A DNA stretch of 64,000 nt from Desulfosporosinus acidiphilus SJ4 (GTDB taxonomy: Bacteria; Bacillota; Desulfitobacteriia; Desulfitobacteriales; Desulfitobacteriaceae), in contig NC_018068.1 of NCBI RefSeq assembly GCF_000255115.2, forward strand, positions 3,939,977 to 4,003,976. The letters run 5' to 3'. Positions 50,757 through 59,732 of this stretch are shown piece by piece. A model generated the notes under the pieces. It searched no databases. It saw only the letters and a list, made by a program, of their open reading frames with translations, and was not told the origin of the DNA. Positions within the stretch are counted from its first letter, which is position 1. Each line of letters begins with the position of its first letter. A program made the position numbers and the translations under genes.

Positions 50757-51210
50757 GCTTGTCACCCCAATCATTTCGCGTTATTCCACAGTTTATTTTT
50801 TATACCGGGTAATCTAGGGCACATAGTAAATGTTCATAACATTATCACTTATTCGACACATATCTTGTGGATTAGATATGTTCTTTTTATATGTGCGCCT
50901 TCTATATAAATTATTAACTTAGATACTTTTATTCGCCATCTTTTATTATACTCCTCCACATAAGCTGATGAATTTCCTAAATACGATAAGTCCAAACTAA
51001 TAATAACCTTTTTTTCTTGCTTAGTAATATAGGACTTTCGGGTAAAAATGGTAATTCTGAGTCGCATCTAACATAGTCCTATCTAATGTTATAGATTTTA
51101 GAATCATTTTTTATATTTGAAATCATCATGAATCTTTCTTTAATGATTCATTCTAGCATTATGAGACTAAGCCGTACATAGTTTATTCGACAATTATCGC
51201 AGGTATATAA
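50757..51210. other. AT-rich leader upstream of cheA
   Basis: This is a noncoding AT-rich stretch of about 450 bases that should carry the promoter of the operon. A perfect TATAAT (minus strand, 50950-50945) is present with only a poor -35. No clear sigma-28 promoter was seen. An inverted repeat, ATAGGACT (51029-51036) with AGTCCTAT (51075-51082), flanks about 38 bases and could be a regulatory structure. A 72-codon frame at 50849-51067 has no ribosome site and is not accepted. Confidence 0.35.
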
Positions 51211-51252
51211 TAGAAAAATAGCAAGATGTTTTTCCAATTCATCCTGCTATTT
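51211..51252 (-). terminator. Terminator of the flagellin-modification operon
   Basis: A 13-bp stem with one wobble (AAATAGCAGGATG with CATCTTGCTATTT on the minus strand) has an 11-base loop and is followed by TTTTTC. It lies about 125 bases past the stop of the last gene of the island and before the cheA leader, separating the two operons. Confidence 0.75.
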
Positions 51253-51376
51253 CCAAAAATAAATATTTTTATTTAAATTGATTTTGTTGCTGATGTCTGA
51301 TCATTATATGCATATAATTTGTTTATATCAGTATAAATTGGATGCTTGATCATAATCCCAAAATGTTTTCTATAAA
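51253..51376. other. AT-rich spacer
   Basis: About 120 bases of very AT-rich sequence between the terminator and the stop of the FlgN/FliT-like gene. Nothing else was recognised. Confidence 0.3.
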
Positions 51377-51871
51377 TTAACCCTTTTTGTCAACAAACCT
51401 TGGGGCAAGCTTGTGATTTTTATGGTACATCTGATTCTTTCTGAGAGCGCTGTGGAAACGTAAAATTTGAAGTTTAATTGCTTCCCTGGCCATTTCAGCT
51501 TTTTCTTTATATTCCTTGTCTATGGCTTCGATTTGTACAATGACATTATTTAGTTGTGAATATATCGTTGTTAGACTCTTATACATCTCATCTGAAATAT
51601 AGGACTCTAGTGACTCAAGAGTAAAACTCCTGATATTAAGTATATTAATTATTTGATTGTGGATCACATTAATTTCTTTATTTACTTCATCAACCTTATT
51701 AATTAGAACTTGACGCTGCTCAAACATTTCATGGATCGGTTCTACTTCGTTATCCGGTGACTTTGCTTCAAGCTGTTGAGTTAATTCAAGCATTTGCTTA
51801 AATCCTTCAAGGTTTAGGGTCAGTTTCTCGCAAATACCCCTGCATAGATTGTTAACTTCATTGTTTATCAT
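51377..51871 (-). CDS. FlgN/FliT-like flagellar chaperone candidate
   Basis: This 164-aa protein is wholly helical, with heptad-like coiled-coil segments (about residues 20-45, 50-72 and 108-135) and a basic tail (ALRKNQMYHKNHKLAPRFVDKKG). The shape, size and location, at the end of an operon with fliS and maf genes, are what would be expected of a FlgN or FliT export chaperone, but the sequence is not clearly matched to either family. The ATG at 51871 has GGTGG before it. The gene is 20 bases behind the DUF115 gene. Confidence 0.65.
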   Translation of the reverse strand: MINNEVNNLCRGICEKLTLNLEGFKQMLELTQQLEAKSPDNEVEPIHEMFEQRQVLINKVDEVNKEINVIHNQIINILNIRSFTLESLESYISDEMYKSLTTIYSQLNNVIVQIEAIDKEYKEKAEMAREAIKLQILRFHSALRKNQMYHKNHKLAPRFVDKKG

Positions 51872-51891
51872 CTAAAGCCACCACCACTTTC

Positions 51892-53184
51892 TTAAACCTG
51901 TTTGAGTCTTGCTCCGGGACCAGTAAGCTCGTCGTTAGCAAATATTTCGCCTAAGTTCCTTTCGATTGCCCCCTCAATTTTTGCCCCTTGACTTGCATTA
52001 ATAAAAACAACTTGTGGATTAGCTTTAATAATTCTTTCGATCCATCGTTTAAAACTTAGTAAGCCCGAGTTTGTATACAACAAATCACCGTTTATACCTA
52101 GAACTGTATCGGAACTGTAAAGAGAAGCGTCATTACTTACTCCGTAAATTTCGGAAAATGTTTCGGTATGATGTTTTTTCCCAATAAACGCCAAATCTTG
52201 ACCAACGAAAATAATAGGGTTTGCTCTTCCTTGAAGAGCTATAGATAAAAGTGCTGTTGCCACTGACTTACCGGTATTAATCGTTATGCTCCCTACTTTC
52301 GGCTGATTATAAAAAATGTATTTAGGCCCCTGATAATTCAAAAGGGCCGTAAAAGAGGCCGTATCTAAAAAACAAAGCGGTACTCCAAGATTCTCAAATC
52401 CCACAAGTTGTTTAGCTACGATATCCTGAGGATCGATAATACAAATCATATCCGGCTTTATGTGGTATTTCATTAGGGTTCTCAGAGCACTTCCCGCGCA
52501 AAATAGGTTGAACTGATTTCGATATTTGGTTAATTCTTCGATGCTTGTATCTAATGACGGTCCTGAGGAGACGATAATTAGCGGCCTAACTTGAAAATCA
52601 AAACCTTTTAGAAAATCTTCGATAGTACCATGCTCAAGTGTTTGGTTAAGGTCATTATTTCTTTCAAGCATTGGCCCAAAGCGCTCCCAAGCAATTCTTC
52701 CAACTTCAAAGTCCAGAATTGCACTTTTCAAATTTTCCTGTTTTCTTGGTAAAACCCTTAGGGATGGTTTATATATTAATATATTTTCCACCAGATTAAG
52801 CTTTTCTGCAAATTCAGTGAGGAAATTACTTTGATCTCCTCCTATCAGGCTTAGGCGCCGATCATCCATCATCTCTTTAACGAGATCCAAGGTCTTTGCT
52901 TGAGATAAAACCGCTGTGTCCGCTTCAAACACATAAACTTGGCAATCTGAAGAAATTCTTTTAAGCAGTTCAGTAACATGATAACCAAAGGCTAAACCAT
53001 AAACAACCACATTCTCTTTATCTTGATATATCGCCTTATTATTTTCAAGCAGAGAAAAAGCCTCCCTGGCAGGATCGAATCTGCTGTGAACTAAAACATC
53101 ATTTACAGATAAAGTAGGTTGACCATTCTTGGCCTTGAAAATTCGCAGAATACGACCATCGTTTAAAGTCATTGTCTCATCCAA
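51892..53184 (-). CDS. Maf/DUF115-family glycosyltransferase, compact form
   Basis: This 430-aa protein is of the Maf (motility accessory factor, DUF115) family. It has NVVVYGLAFGYHVTELLKRI, then a central domain with LIIVSSGPSLDTSIEEL, a DxxxxIDPQD stretch (MICIIDPQDIVAK) and NPIIFVGQDLAFIGKKHHTETF. Maf proteins transfer nonulosonic acids such as pseudaminic acid onto flagellin Ser/Thr. The start is the TTG at 53184, with AAGGGGGG before it. It lacks the about 150 C-terminal helical residues of the 611-aa paralogue upstream, so it is a shorter subtype. No frameshift is seen. Confidence 0.82.
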   Translation of the reverse strand: MDETMTLNDGRILRIFKAKNGQPTLSVNDVLVHSRFDPAREAFSLLENNKAIYQDKENVVVYGLAFGYHVTELLKRISSDCQVYVFEADTAVLSQAKTLDLVKEMMDDRRLSLIGGDQSNFLTEFAEKLNLVENILIYKPSLRVLPRKQENLKSAILDFEVGRIAWERFGPMLERNNDLNQTLEHGTIEDFLKGFDFQVRPLIIVSSGPSLDTSIEELTKYRNQFNLFCAGSALRTLMKYHIKPDMICIIDPQDIVAKQLVGFENLGVPLCFLDTASFTALLNYQGPKYIFYNQPKVGSITINTGKSVATALLSIALQGRANPIIFVGQDLAFIGKKHHTETFSEIYGVSNDASLYSSDTVLGINGDLLYTNSGLLSFKRWIERIIKANPQVVFINASQGAKIEGAIERNLGEIFANDELTGPGARLKQV

Positions 53185-53282
53185 ATTATCCCCCCCTTAA
53201 TATTAGTGGGCCCGTAAACTCTAAGCAAGTAATAATTTGGGGCCGCTCAAAGCCTTGGGCAGTAAACTACTCCTACTGTATG

Positions 53283-55115
53283 CTAATGATCAAGATGATT
53301 CTCTATTACAGCAGCAAACTCTATGAGATACGACCGTAAATTTTCAAACAGATCGTGAAGCGATTTTGCTTTTCGTAATATATCCACCTCAGGGGGCTCC
53401 TTCTCGGAATCAGTATCCATATTATAGTAAGCGGACATTCCACGTATAAATTCAGATCTGAACGTGTAAAAAATCCAGCGATCTTTCATTATATTCTTTA
53501 CTTCTTCTTCCATTTCAAGAAGATGTCGATTCTTAAGTTCTAATGGTATTTGCGGATTTTCGATTGTATTATAGAGTCTTACCCCCTGCTTACAAATTGA
53601 TTCGGCAACCCGTAATTTATTAAGGCGCAACTCAAAGGAATTTCTAATCTTTTTAATCATGTCATTATCGGAAACTCCCAGTTTGACAGAATTCAGCCAA
53701 TCGCCAAAGGAAACTTTCTTCTCAGCCTCAAGGCCCACATATTGTTTTAAGGCATCCTTTAACGCAAGCTGTCGGGTTCCTTTAATTTTAGCCCCTCCCT
53801 CAGTGGCGTTAATTACCAAAGAAAAGTTATTCTCTAAAAATTCCTCATACCAATCTCTAAATAATTTCCAAGTTTGGCATGAGGATACTTCTCCTCCCTC
53901 ATAACCTTCTAAAAATAGGACATCATCATTCTGGGAAAGCATCGTGTTTTGCTCATCATATATACAACCCCGGCTATGAGTCTGTCCTTCCTGACCGTAA
54001 GCCAGGTCTTGTCCAATCAAAATAATCGGCGACGCCCCAAGATGGCGAGCGACTATAAAAGCGAAGTGAGTTACCGATAATCCTGCGGGTAACGCCTCAC
54101 TGCCCATATCCTGGGCAAGTTCATGCTGAAAATACCCGCCGCCTCCAAAGATTAACAGGTGTTTCCCAAACAGATCCGCGCAGCGGGGATCGACACCTGG
54201 ATTAGCTACAAAAACTATGGACTTGGGAATAGGTTCATTTCGTTTATAATGTTTCTCAGCAAGGTCAGAGTGAATATCGATACTAAAGGCGGCATCTGGA
54301 ATAATTCCATAATCCAGCAATCGATTAAAGACTGTGTTGACACAAAATATAGTAACTCGATCCTGCCATTCCTTAAGTACGTCGATATTTTTACTTAAAG
54401 ACGGGCCTGCCAAAACAATTACCACAGGTTTAGACCAAGCATTTGCAAACTGACTCGGATACGGGGCCCGAGCCAGGTAAGGAACATGTTTTATGGTATT
54501 TTTTAACCTCCGTAGCATCCAGTTGATTTCATCGTTCATTGCGAGGTAATGACTATTCAACACTTCGCGCACTATTCTGTGCATCGTTTGAACCTCTTCC
54601 ACCGCACTGTTTAGCTTGGAAGGAAAATCTAAGAAATCTATTTTCAGAAGTTTTAATAGAGAATCCTCTATGCTAAATACATCATTTAAGATTGATCTGA
54701 TTTCTGAAAGGTTTCCAAACACCAAAACAACTCGGCCTGAAGCCAGAATCCTTTCAAAATCTATCACTTGCATGGCCGCTCGAATGATATCCCAATCTGT
54801 TTCCAGAACAAAAATCAGTAACTCGGAAGACGTTTGATTTACCAATTCGCCTAGATGGTAGCCTAAGCCTAAGCCAAGAACAAAAATCGAGCCCTGTTTG
54901 GAAAATTCCTTCCCCGCAATTAATCTTAAAGCTTCATTTAAAGGATCATAGGCACTATGCAGGAGGATTTCACGGCCTTCCGCCTGTTTGACCCCAGTGA
55001 GATATCCTTTTTTACCAGTATATATATTTACGGATGAAGTTTCCTGAGGTTTCAGCATACACTCTGCAAATCCCAGAGTATGCAGGAAATGAAAATTTTT
55101 TTGATAGAGCATCAT
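53283..55115 (-). CDS. Maf/DUF115 motility accessory glycosyltransferase, long form
   Basis: This long Maf protein (610 aa from the ATG at 55115, chosen because GGAGGG lies 10 bases before it; an ATG at 55154 overlapping fliS is an alternative) has N-terminal FVLGLGLGYHLGELV, then VVIVLAGPSLSKNIDVL and the nucleotide-sugar-binding stretch SPIILIGQDLAYGQEGQTHSRGC. A long helical C-terminal section follows (about residues 470-610). It is expected to attach CMP-pseudaminic acid to flagellin. FliS, encoded just upstream, presents flagellin to Maf in other bacteria. Confidence 0.85.
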   Translation of the reverse strand: MMLYQKNFHFLHTLGFAECMLKPQETSSVNIYTGKKGYLTGVKQAEGREILLHSAYDPLNEALRLIAGKEFSKQGSIFVLGLGLGYHLGELVNQTSSELLIFVLETDWDIIRAAMQVIDFERILASGRVVLVFGNLSEIRSILNDVFSIEDSLLKLLKIDFLDFPSKLNSAVEEVQTMHRIVREVLNSHYLAMNDEINWMLRRLKNTIKHVPYLARAPYPSQFANAWSKPVVIVLAGPSLSKNIDVLKEWQDRVTIFCVNTVFNRLLDYGIIPDAAFSIDIHSDLAEKHYKRNEPIPKSIVFVANPGVDPRCADLFGKHLLIFGGGGYFQHELAQDMGSEALPAGLSVTHFAFIVARHLGASPIILIGQDLAYGQEGQTHSRGCIYDEQNTMLSQNDDVLFLEGYEGGEVSSCQTWKLFRDWYEEFLENNFSLVINATEGGAKIKGTRQLALKDALKQYVGLEAEKKVSFGDWLNSVKLGVSDNDMIKKIRNSFELRLNKLRVAESICKQGVRLYNTIENPQIPLELKNRHLLEMEEEVKNIMKDRWIFYTFRSEFIRGMSAYYNMDTDSEKEPPEVDILRKAKSLHDLFENLRSYLIEFAAVIENHLDH

Positions 55116-55146
55116 TAATTCATTCCCTCCATTCCCAGCTTTGAAC

Positions 55147-55572
55147 TCAGTCATCAGAACTCTCTGCCTGTTTCAAACCTTTGGTAGTATTATATATCCG
55201 TGCAGCCTCTTCCCATGTAGCTCGAAAACGAACCAGGAATTCTTCCACAGCTTGAAGACGGTCTGCACTTTTTTCAACCTGAGCTAAGGTCACTTCCTGC
55301 AGATAAAATTCATAAAGCCTTCGCATATTTTGGGCTATTTCACCTTGAGTCATATCCAGTGACGTGTTTAGTTCAACAAAGATATCCTGAAGCTTTCCCA
55401 ACCACTTAGCGGCAGACTCCTTATCTTCCTCTGCCAGGGCGCCGCGCGCTTGTTGAAGAAAACGGAGTGCGCCGTCATATAGCATTAAGGTCAGCATTTC
55501 CGGAGAGGCAGTCTCTAGCGCTGAAATGTCATATGCACTATCGGATTTAGCGGTTATTGTTTTAGTCGCCAT
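55147..55572 (-). CDS. fliS: Flagellin export chaperone FliS
   Basis: This 141-aa FliS is helical, with SPEMLTLMLYDGALRFLQQARGALAEEDKESAAKWLGKLQDIFVELNTSLDMTQGEIAQNMRRLYEFYLQEV, the FliS core. It binds the C-terminal helices of flagellin and prevents premature assembly. A flagellin gene (hag) is not in the window, so it must lie elsewhere. Confidence 0.92.
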   Translation of the reverse strand: MATKTITAKSDSAYDISALETASPEMLTLMLYDGALRFLQQARGALAEEDKESAAKWLGKLQDIFVELNTSLDMTQGEIAQNMRRLYEFYLQEVTLAQVEKSADRLQAVEEFLVRFRATWEEAARIYNTTKGLKQAESSDD

Positions 55573-55590
55573 TTTCTACTCCTTATTTAT

Positions 55591-55944
55591 CTAGTTTTTA
55601 TACTTCAAAAGTTTTTGAATGCTTTCTTGCCACTCCTGGAGAATTGGACTAACTTCAAATTCTAATAAATCACTAATAGTAACCGTATCTCTTTTTTCCA
55701 TGGCTTCATTAATTTCACTGATAATATCCATGACGTTATTTATTGGGATATCCTCAATTTGAAATTGGCGCGTCAGTTCAATAACCTGAACAAGCCAGGA
55801 TATTCCCTCGGCAATAAGAGTCACGAATTGAAAGCCCTTATACTCCTGACCACTTTGGAATAATACTGCGGCATCGACTGTTCCTTTACGTAACTTGTTA
55901 AGGTATTCATCAGCTGTTTTAAGTGCTTCAATTTGTTCTTCCAT
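55591..55944 (-). CDS. Small helical protein next to fliS
   Basis: This 117-aa acidic helical protein is not recognised. It begins MEEQIEALKTADEYLNKLRKG and includes GFQFVTLIAEGISWLVQVIELTRQ and EMDVAD-like polar helices, ending KLLKYKN. It lies 18 bases upstream of fliS in the same transcript, downstream of pseI. The place and helical make-up suggest an accessory of flagellin export or glycosylation, but that is inference. Confidence 0.65.
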   Translation of the reverse strand: MEEQIEALKTADEYLNKLRKGTVDAAVLFQSGQEYKGFQFVTLIAEGISWLVQVIELTRQFQIEDIPINNVMDIISEINEAMEKRDTVTISDLLEFEVSPILQEWQESIQKLLKYKN

Positions 55945-56004
55945 TATGGGTCTCCGTTCTTATCCGAATTTTAATTAAGTAACTTATTAGCTTGCAATAG
56001 GTCC

Positions 56005-57057
56005 TTATCCAATATGATTCCAAGCAACCGGGGTTCCCCTCTTTACATTCTGGTTGATACGTTTACCTAAGATAATGTCATAGTATTTTACCGGCAGACC
56101 ATAGCCAGGTCTGATTGCCCGGACATTTTCTTCATTGATTATTTCACCAGTCTTAAGATCTTTGACAAAGTATAGTGACCGTCGATACTGCAATGAATCT
56201 TTTTCTTTAGCAATTGGTCCATATGAAACCGTACCAATTGCTTGCCAGGCCCTCACACTCTCTTGAACTAACATTTTAAATTCTTCAGGTTCTAGTGAAA
56301 AAACAGAATCCACTCCACCGTCGGCACGGGATAACGTAAAATGTTTCTCAATAACTGTTGCGCCTAAGGCAACACTTGCCAGGGCAACGCCAATTCCCAT
56401 GGTATGATCGGATAAACCGACTTCACAATTAAAAGCCTGCTTCATATGGCCTATGGTCGAAATATTTGTATTTTCAGGCGTTGCAGGATAAGTACTGGTA
56501 CACTTTAATAAAATTAAATTATGGCACCCATTCTTCCTTGCAAATCGAACGGTTTCCTCCAACTCCGCTAAATTTGCCAAGCCGGTAGAAATTATCAAAG
56601 GCTTTCCGGTCATTGCCGCTTTGCGGATTAAGGTCAGATCTGTATTTTCAAAGGAAGCAATCTTATAACAAGGATTGTTCAAGGACTCCAGAAAGTCAAT
56701 AGCTGTCTCATCAAAAGGAGTGCTAAAACAAATAAGTCCTAATTCTCTGCACCGTTCAAAAATTGTTTTGTGCCATTCCCACGGAGTATAAGCCTTTTGA
56801 TATAGCTTATAAAGCGAGCTGCCTTCCCAAAGGCTTTCCGGATTTGTTATATTGAACTCGCCTTCGTCGATATCTAATGTCATTGTATCAGCCGTATACG
56901 TTTGAATCTTTAGGGCATGAGCCCCGGCCTCTGCTGCCGCTTCTACAATTGCCAAGGCTCGGTCCAACGACTGATTATGATTTCCCGACATCTCAGCAAT
57001 AATAAAGGGTTTATGATCCTTGCCAATCTTTCGCCCAGCAATTTCAATAGCCGACAT
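56005..57057 (-). CDS. pseI: Pseudaminic acid synthase PseI (NeuB family)
   Basis: This 350-aa NeuB-family synthase condenses a 6-deoxy-altrose derivative with phosphoenolpyruvate to pseudaminic acid. It has FIIAEMSGNHNQSLDRALAIVEAAAEAGAHALKIQTYTADTMTLD, CFSTPFDETAIDFLE and HFTLSRADGGVDSVFSLEPEEF in the barrel. The C-terminal SAF domain is LKTGEIINEENVRAIRPGYGLPVKYYDIILGK. The motif set favours PseI over NeuB. The ATG at 57057 follows AGAGGTG; the frame extends to 57075. The pse neighbours support it. Confidence 0.9.
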   Translation of the reverse strand: MSAIEIAGRKIGKDHKPFIIAEMSGNHNQSLDRALAIVEAAAEAGAHALKIQTYTADTMTLDIDEGEFNITNPESLWEGSSLYKLYQKAYTPWEWHKTIFERCRELGLICFSTPFDETAIDFLESLNNPCYKIASFENTDLTLIRKAAMTGKPLIISTGLANLAELEETVRFARKNGCHNLILLKCTSTYPATPENTNISTIGHMKQAFNCEVGLSDHTMGIGVALASVALGATVIEKHFTLSRADGGVDSVFSLEPEEFKMLVQESVRAWQAIGTVSYGPIAKEKDSLQYRRSLYFVKDLKTGEIINEENVRAIRPGYGLPVKYYDIILGKRINQNVKRGTPVAWNHIG

Positions 57058-57147
57058 TAGTACACCTCTTATCATTTTTAGTCAAAATAAATTTATAAAA
57101 CTGAAGATTGATTCTTCTAAGCCTAATGACTGCTTTCAATTTTGAAG

Positions 57148-57696
57148 TCATATTTTCTCAATAAATATTTCCTCATATTCAATCATCTCTCTGTGCTGCA
57201 GCCACTCGTCTCGCAAAATTGCCAAAACTACAACATCGAAATAAGTATTTTCTTTTTTTATATGGGACCTGAGTACCCCTTCTATTTTAGAGCCACAGGT
57301 TTCTTTAAGTTTAATAACTCGTTCATTAAAGGCCAAAACTTCGCTGATAAGCTTATTAAACTTTAATTCTTCAAAAACAAAATCACAAATGTTATACTCG
57401 AGAATTTTCCCGAAACCCCTGCCTCGCATTAAAGGATCGGCTATGTAATATCCCCAGGAACACCTTAGATTATGATAATCAATGTTTGTTAAATTTACAG
57501 TGCCAATTTTTGTATCTCTATACTTAATAACCCAGTGTTTACAGGTTGAGTCGTTACTAATATCATGAAGCCATTTGATCTGCATATTCATTGTTAGCTT
57601 AGGATCAGTAAACATATATTTTGTCACATCAGGCAGCATTCGCCAATGCATTAAATTGTCCAGATCTGTGGCTTTAACTTTAACCAGTTCAAGCAT
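57148..57696 (-). CDS. pseH: UDP-4-amino-sugar N-acetyltransferase PseH
   Basis: This 182-aa GNAT protein resembles PseH: RMLPDVTKYMFTDPKLTMNMQIKWL at the N-terminus, then IKYRDTKIGTVNLTNIDYHNLRCSWGYYIADPLMRGRGFGKILEYNICDFVFEELKFNKLISEVLAFNERVIKLKETCGSKIEG. The acetyl-CoA loop is RGRGFGK. It acetylates the C-4 amine of UDP-4-amino-4,6-dideoxy-N-acetyl-altrosamine, the product of PseC. It is placed between pseI and pseG, as expected. Confidence 0.88.
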   Translation of the reverse strand: MLELVKVKATDLDNLMHWRMLPDVTKYMFTDPKLTMNMQIKWLHDISNDSTCKHWVIKYRDTKIGTVNLTNIDYHNLRCSWGYYIADPLMRGRGFGKILEYNICDFVFEELKFNKLISEVLAFNERVIKLKETCGSKIEGVLRSHIKKENTYFDVVVLAILRDEWLQHREMIEYEEIFIEKI

Positions 57697-57767
57697 CGCT
57701 TTCGCTCCCTTATTTTAAATTTTCCTAAAAACTCTCCCTTCCCTTGATCGGCACAATAAGATTTAGG

Positions 57768-58862
57768 TCAATCTTGAAGGATTTTCTTTACTAATTCATC
57801 TATGCCTAAGGAATTATTGATTCCAATTAACTCCAGTGATTTATTAGCCATATCTCTTAATTTACTCGGTTCCGTGATAAATTCTTTTGTTGCCTTTACT
57901 AAAGCCTCGCCGGTAACCCCTTCATACCATCCAAGATTACAGATTGCACCAAGTTCTGAAAGAGCAACAGTTGTTTCCAATTGGTTCTTGGCAGTGATTG
58001 TCACGATTGAAGGCAACCCCAGAAAACACCTCTCCCAAGTATTCGATCCTCCCGCTCCAAAGGCTAAATCAGCCTTATTGATCAGTTCAGCCATATTTGA
58101 AACCTGACAATGATAATGTATATTTGGCTTGGATGCGCATATTTCTTTGATCATTTCTCTCTGCGAATTTGAATGCGCCGTTACCACATGTAGTACAAAT
58201 TTCTGTCTAAAACTATCTCTAAGCGCTTTCAAACACTTTTCCGTTTCGTGGGTCGGATCAGCGCCACCGTAAAAAATTAGAACATTCAAGACATTTCCAG
58301 TCCTAATTCTCATGTTCTTTTGGGTCTGGTAAAATTCATCTCTTAATAATAAATAACGTGGTCCAAGAAACAAAGAACATGTCTCAGGAACCAGCCCTCC
58401 ATAACGCCCTTGTGCCTGAGGATAATAATTTTGATCTAATAAAATATCACATTCATGACGTCTGTTAGCCAAATCATCAATGACCATAATGTTTCGAACC
58501 TGCGCTTTAAAATATAACTGCCAGCGATAATCAATTCTATAATGGTCTACAATTATGCTAGCAATGTCTTGATTTAGGCCTTTTATTACATTCATTGTTT
58601 GCACGGCATCAAGCTTCAGCAGAGGTTCTTCCCATGGCAGCTCCGTCTTGGTTAAATCTAATTCGTTAACGCCAAGTCGCGGAAGAAGATATACTTCAAA
58701 CCCCTGACTATAAATGAATTCAGACAGATTGCCGGAAAGGTCACGGCAAATAAAGCAAACATCGGCGCCCTGAGTTTTTAATCGCCTTGCTAAGGTCAGA
58801 CAACGCATGATATGTCCGCTGCCAATAACTTGAGAAGCATCTGCACGTATAACTACTAACAA
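57768..58862 (-). CDS. pseG: UDP-2,4-diacetamido-2,4,6-trideoxy-altropyranose hydrolase PseG
   Basis: This 364-aa GT-B-like hydrolase starts VIRADASQVIGSGHIMRCLTLARRLKTQGADVCFICRD, the PseG N-terminus. The middle has IIVDHYRIDYRW and VLIFYGGADPTHETEKCLKAL. The C-terminal nucleotide-binding loop is LAFGAGGSNTWERCFLGLPSIVTITAKNQ. It removes UDP from the diacetamido sugar. The start is a TTG at 58862 with weak ribosome-site sequence. The C-terminal 20 residues are helical. Confidence 0.9.
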   Translation of the reverse strand: MLVVIRADASQVIGSGHIMRCLTLARRLKTQGADVCFICRDLSGNLSEFIYSQGFEVYLLPRLGVNELDLTKTELPWEEPLLKLDAVQTMNVIKGLNQDIASIIVDHYRIDYRWQLYFKAQVRNIMVIDDLANRRHECDILLDQNYYPQAQGRYGGLVPETCSLFLGPRYLLLRDEFYQTQKNMRIRTGNVLNVLIFYGGADPTHETEKCLKALRDSFRQKFVLHVVTAHSNSQREMIKEICASKPNIHYHCQVSNMAELINKADLAFGAGGSNTWERCFLGLPSIVTITAKNQLETTVALSELGAICNLGWYEGVTGEALVKATKEFITEPSKLRDMANKSLELIGINNSLGIDELVKKILQD

Positions 58863-58895
58863 ATCATCATCTCATTCTCGCAATAATAGACGTTT

Positions 58896-59636
58896 CTACC
58901 TCAACTTCTTTTGCTCAACCTGCGAATTAATCTCTGCCCATTCAGGATGATTTTTCATTAGTTCCAATACATCTTCTAACTTAAAAAAGGGATTTCCTGG
59001 GTAAAGTTCCTTTAAAATAAGCTCAATAAGAACAAAATCCTCCGGCGTATCGACTGTCAACCTATATTGGCTTGCATCCATTAGATAAGGCACATTCAAT
59101 AAACGATATCTGTCGTCATGCTCATAAATATAGGGCGTTACATGTTCCCTATAGGGTTGATCAACGGCTTTTTCATATGTTTCTTTCAAGATTTCAAAGG
59201 GAAAAGCCTCTGTATCCATCCCTCTGGGAAAAGTTCTATGTAAGCAACTTGAAACATAATCACAACTGTCCAGATTCTTCAAATAGGTATCGATGACCAG
59301 ACTGACAACCGCAGGATCAATGAGCGGACAATCCGAAGTAATTCGCACAACAACTTCCAACCCGTTTTCCTTTGCAGCTCCGAAATACCGCGCCAACACA
59401 TCTTCCTCTGATCCTCGAAAGATCTTGATACCTAACCTTGAGGCTAAATCGATGATTGGCTGATCTGTCTCATTTATTGTTGTCGCGATGATTATCTCAT
59501 CGGCACGCTTAACACGTTTAAGACGTTCAACCTGATACTCTAAAAGCGCTTTGCCCATTACAGGCAAAAGAATTTTCCCCGGCAACCTAGTTGAGGTCAT
59601 CCTAGCCTGAATGATAATTCCAACCTTCATTCTCAT
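58896..59636 (-). CDS. pseF: Acylneuraminate/pseudaminate cytidylyltransferase PseF
   Basis: This 246-aa nucleotidyltransferase of the SpsF/PseF group begins VGIIIQARMTSTRLPGKILLPVMGKALLEYQVERL (the CTP-binding loop), then LASRLGIKIFRGSEEDVLARYFGAA, VRITSDCPLIDPAVVSLVID and RLTVDTPEDF. It activates pseudaminic acid to CMP-pseudaminic acid, the donor for Maf proteins. SpsF homologues in spore-coat clusters share the same fold, but the pse context here makes PseF the better label. Confidence 0.85.
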   Translation of the reverse strand: MRMKVGIIIQARMTSTRLPGKILLPVMGKALLEYQVERLKRVKRADEIIIATTINETDQPIIDLASRLGIKIFRGSEEDVLARYFGAAKENGLEVVVRITSDCPLIDPAVVSLVIDTYLKNLDSCDYVSSCLHRTFPRGMDTEAFPFEILKETYEKAVDQPYREHVTPYIYEHDDRYRLLNVPYLMDASQYRLTVDTPEDFVLIELILKELYPGNPFFKLEDVLELMKNHPEWAEINSQVEQKKLR

Positions 59637-59732
59637 TCTTACAACCTCTCTAGCTCAAGCTAATTTAATCTAACTATATCCCATAACGTATCATAAAAAA
59701 CCATCCCCAGTTCAAAGCTCAAGAAATAGTCC

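Noticed and set aside
50849-51067. A 72-codon reading frame on the minus strand upstream of cheA
   Set aside because: No ribosome site, unusual composition, and no recognisable family; it lies in AT-rich noncoding DNA.
50757-51210. A c-di-GMP riboswitch ahead of cheA
   Set aside because: The conserved GEMM core sequences are not present.
51892-53184. Frameshift or decay in the short DUF115 gene
   Set aside because: The frame is intact, has its own ribosome site and a clean stop, and no coding remnants of the missing C-terminal part follow.
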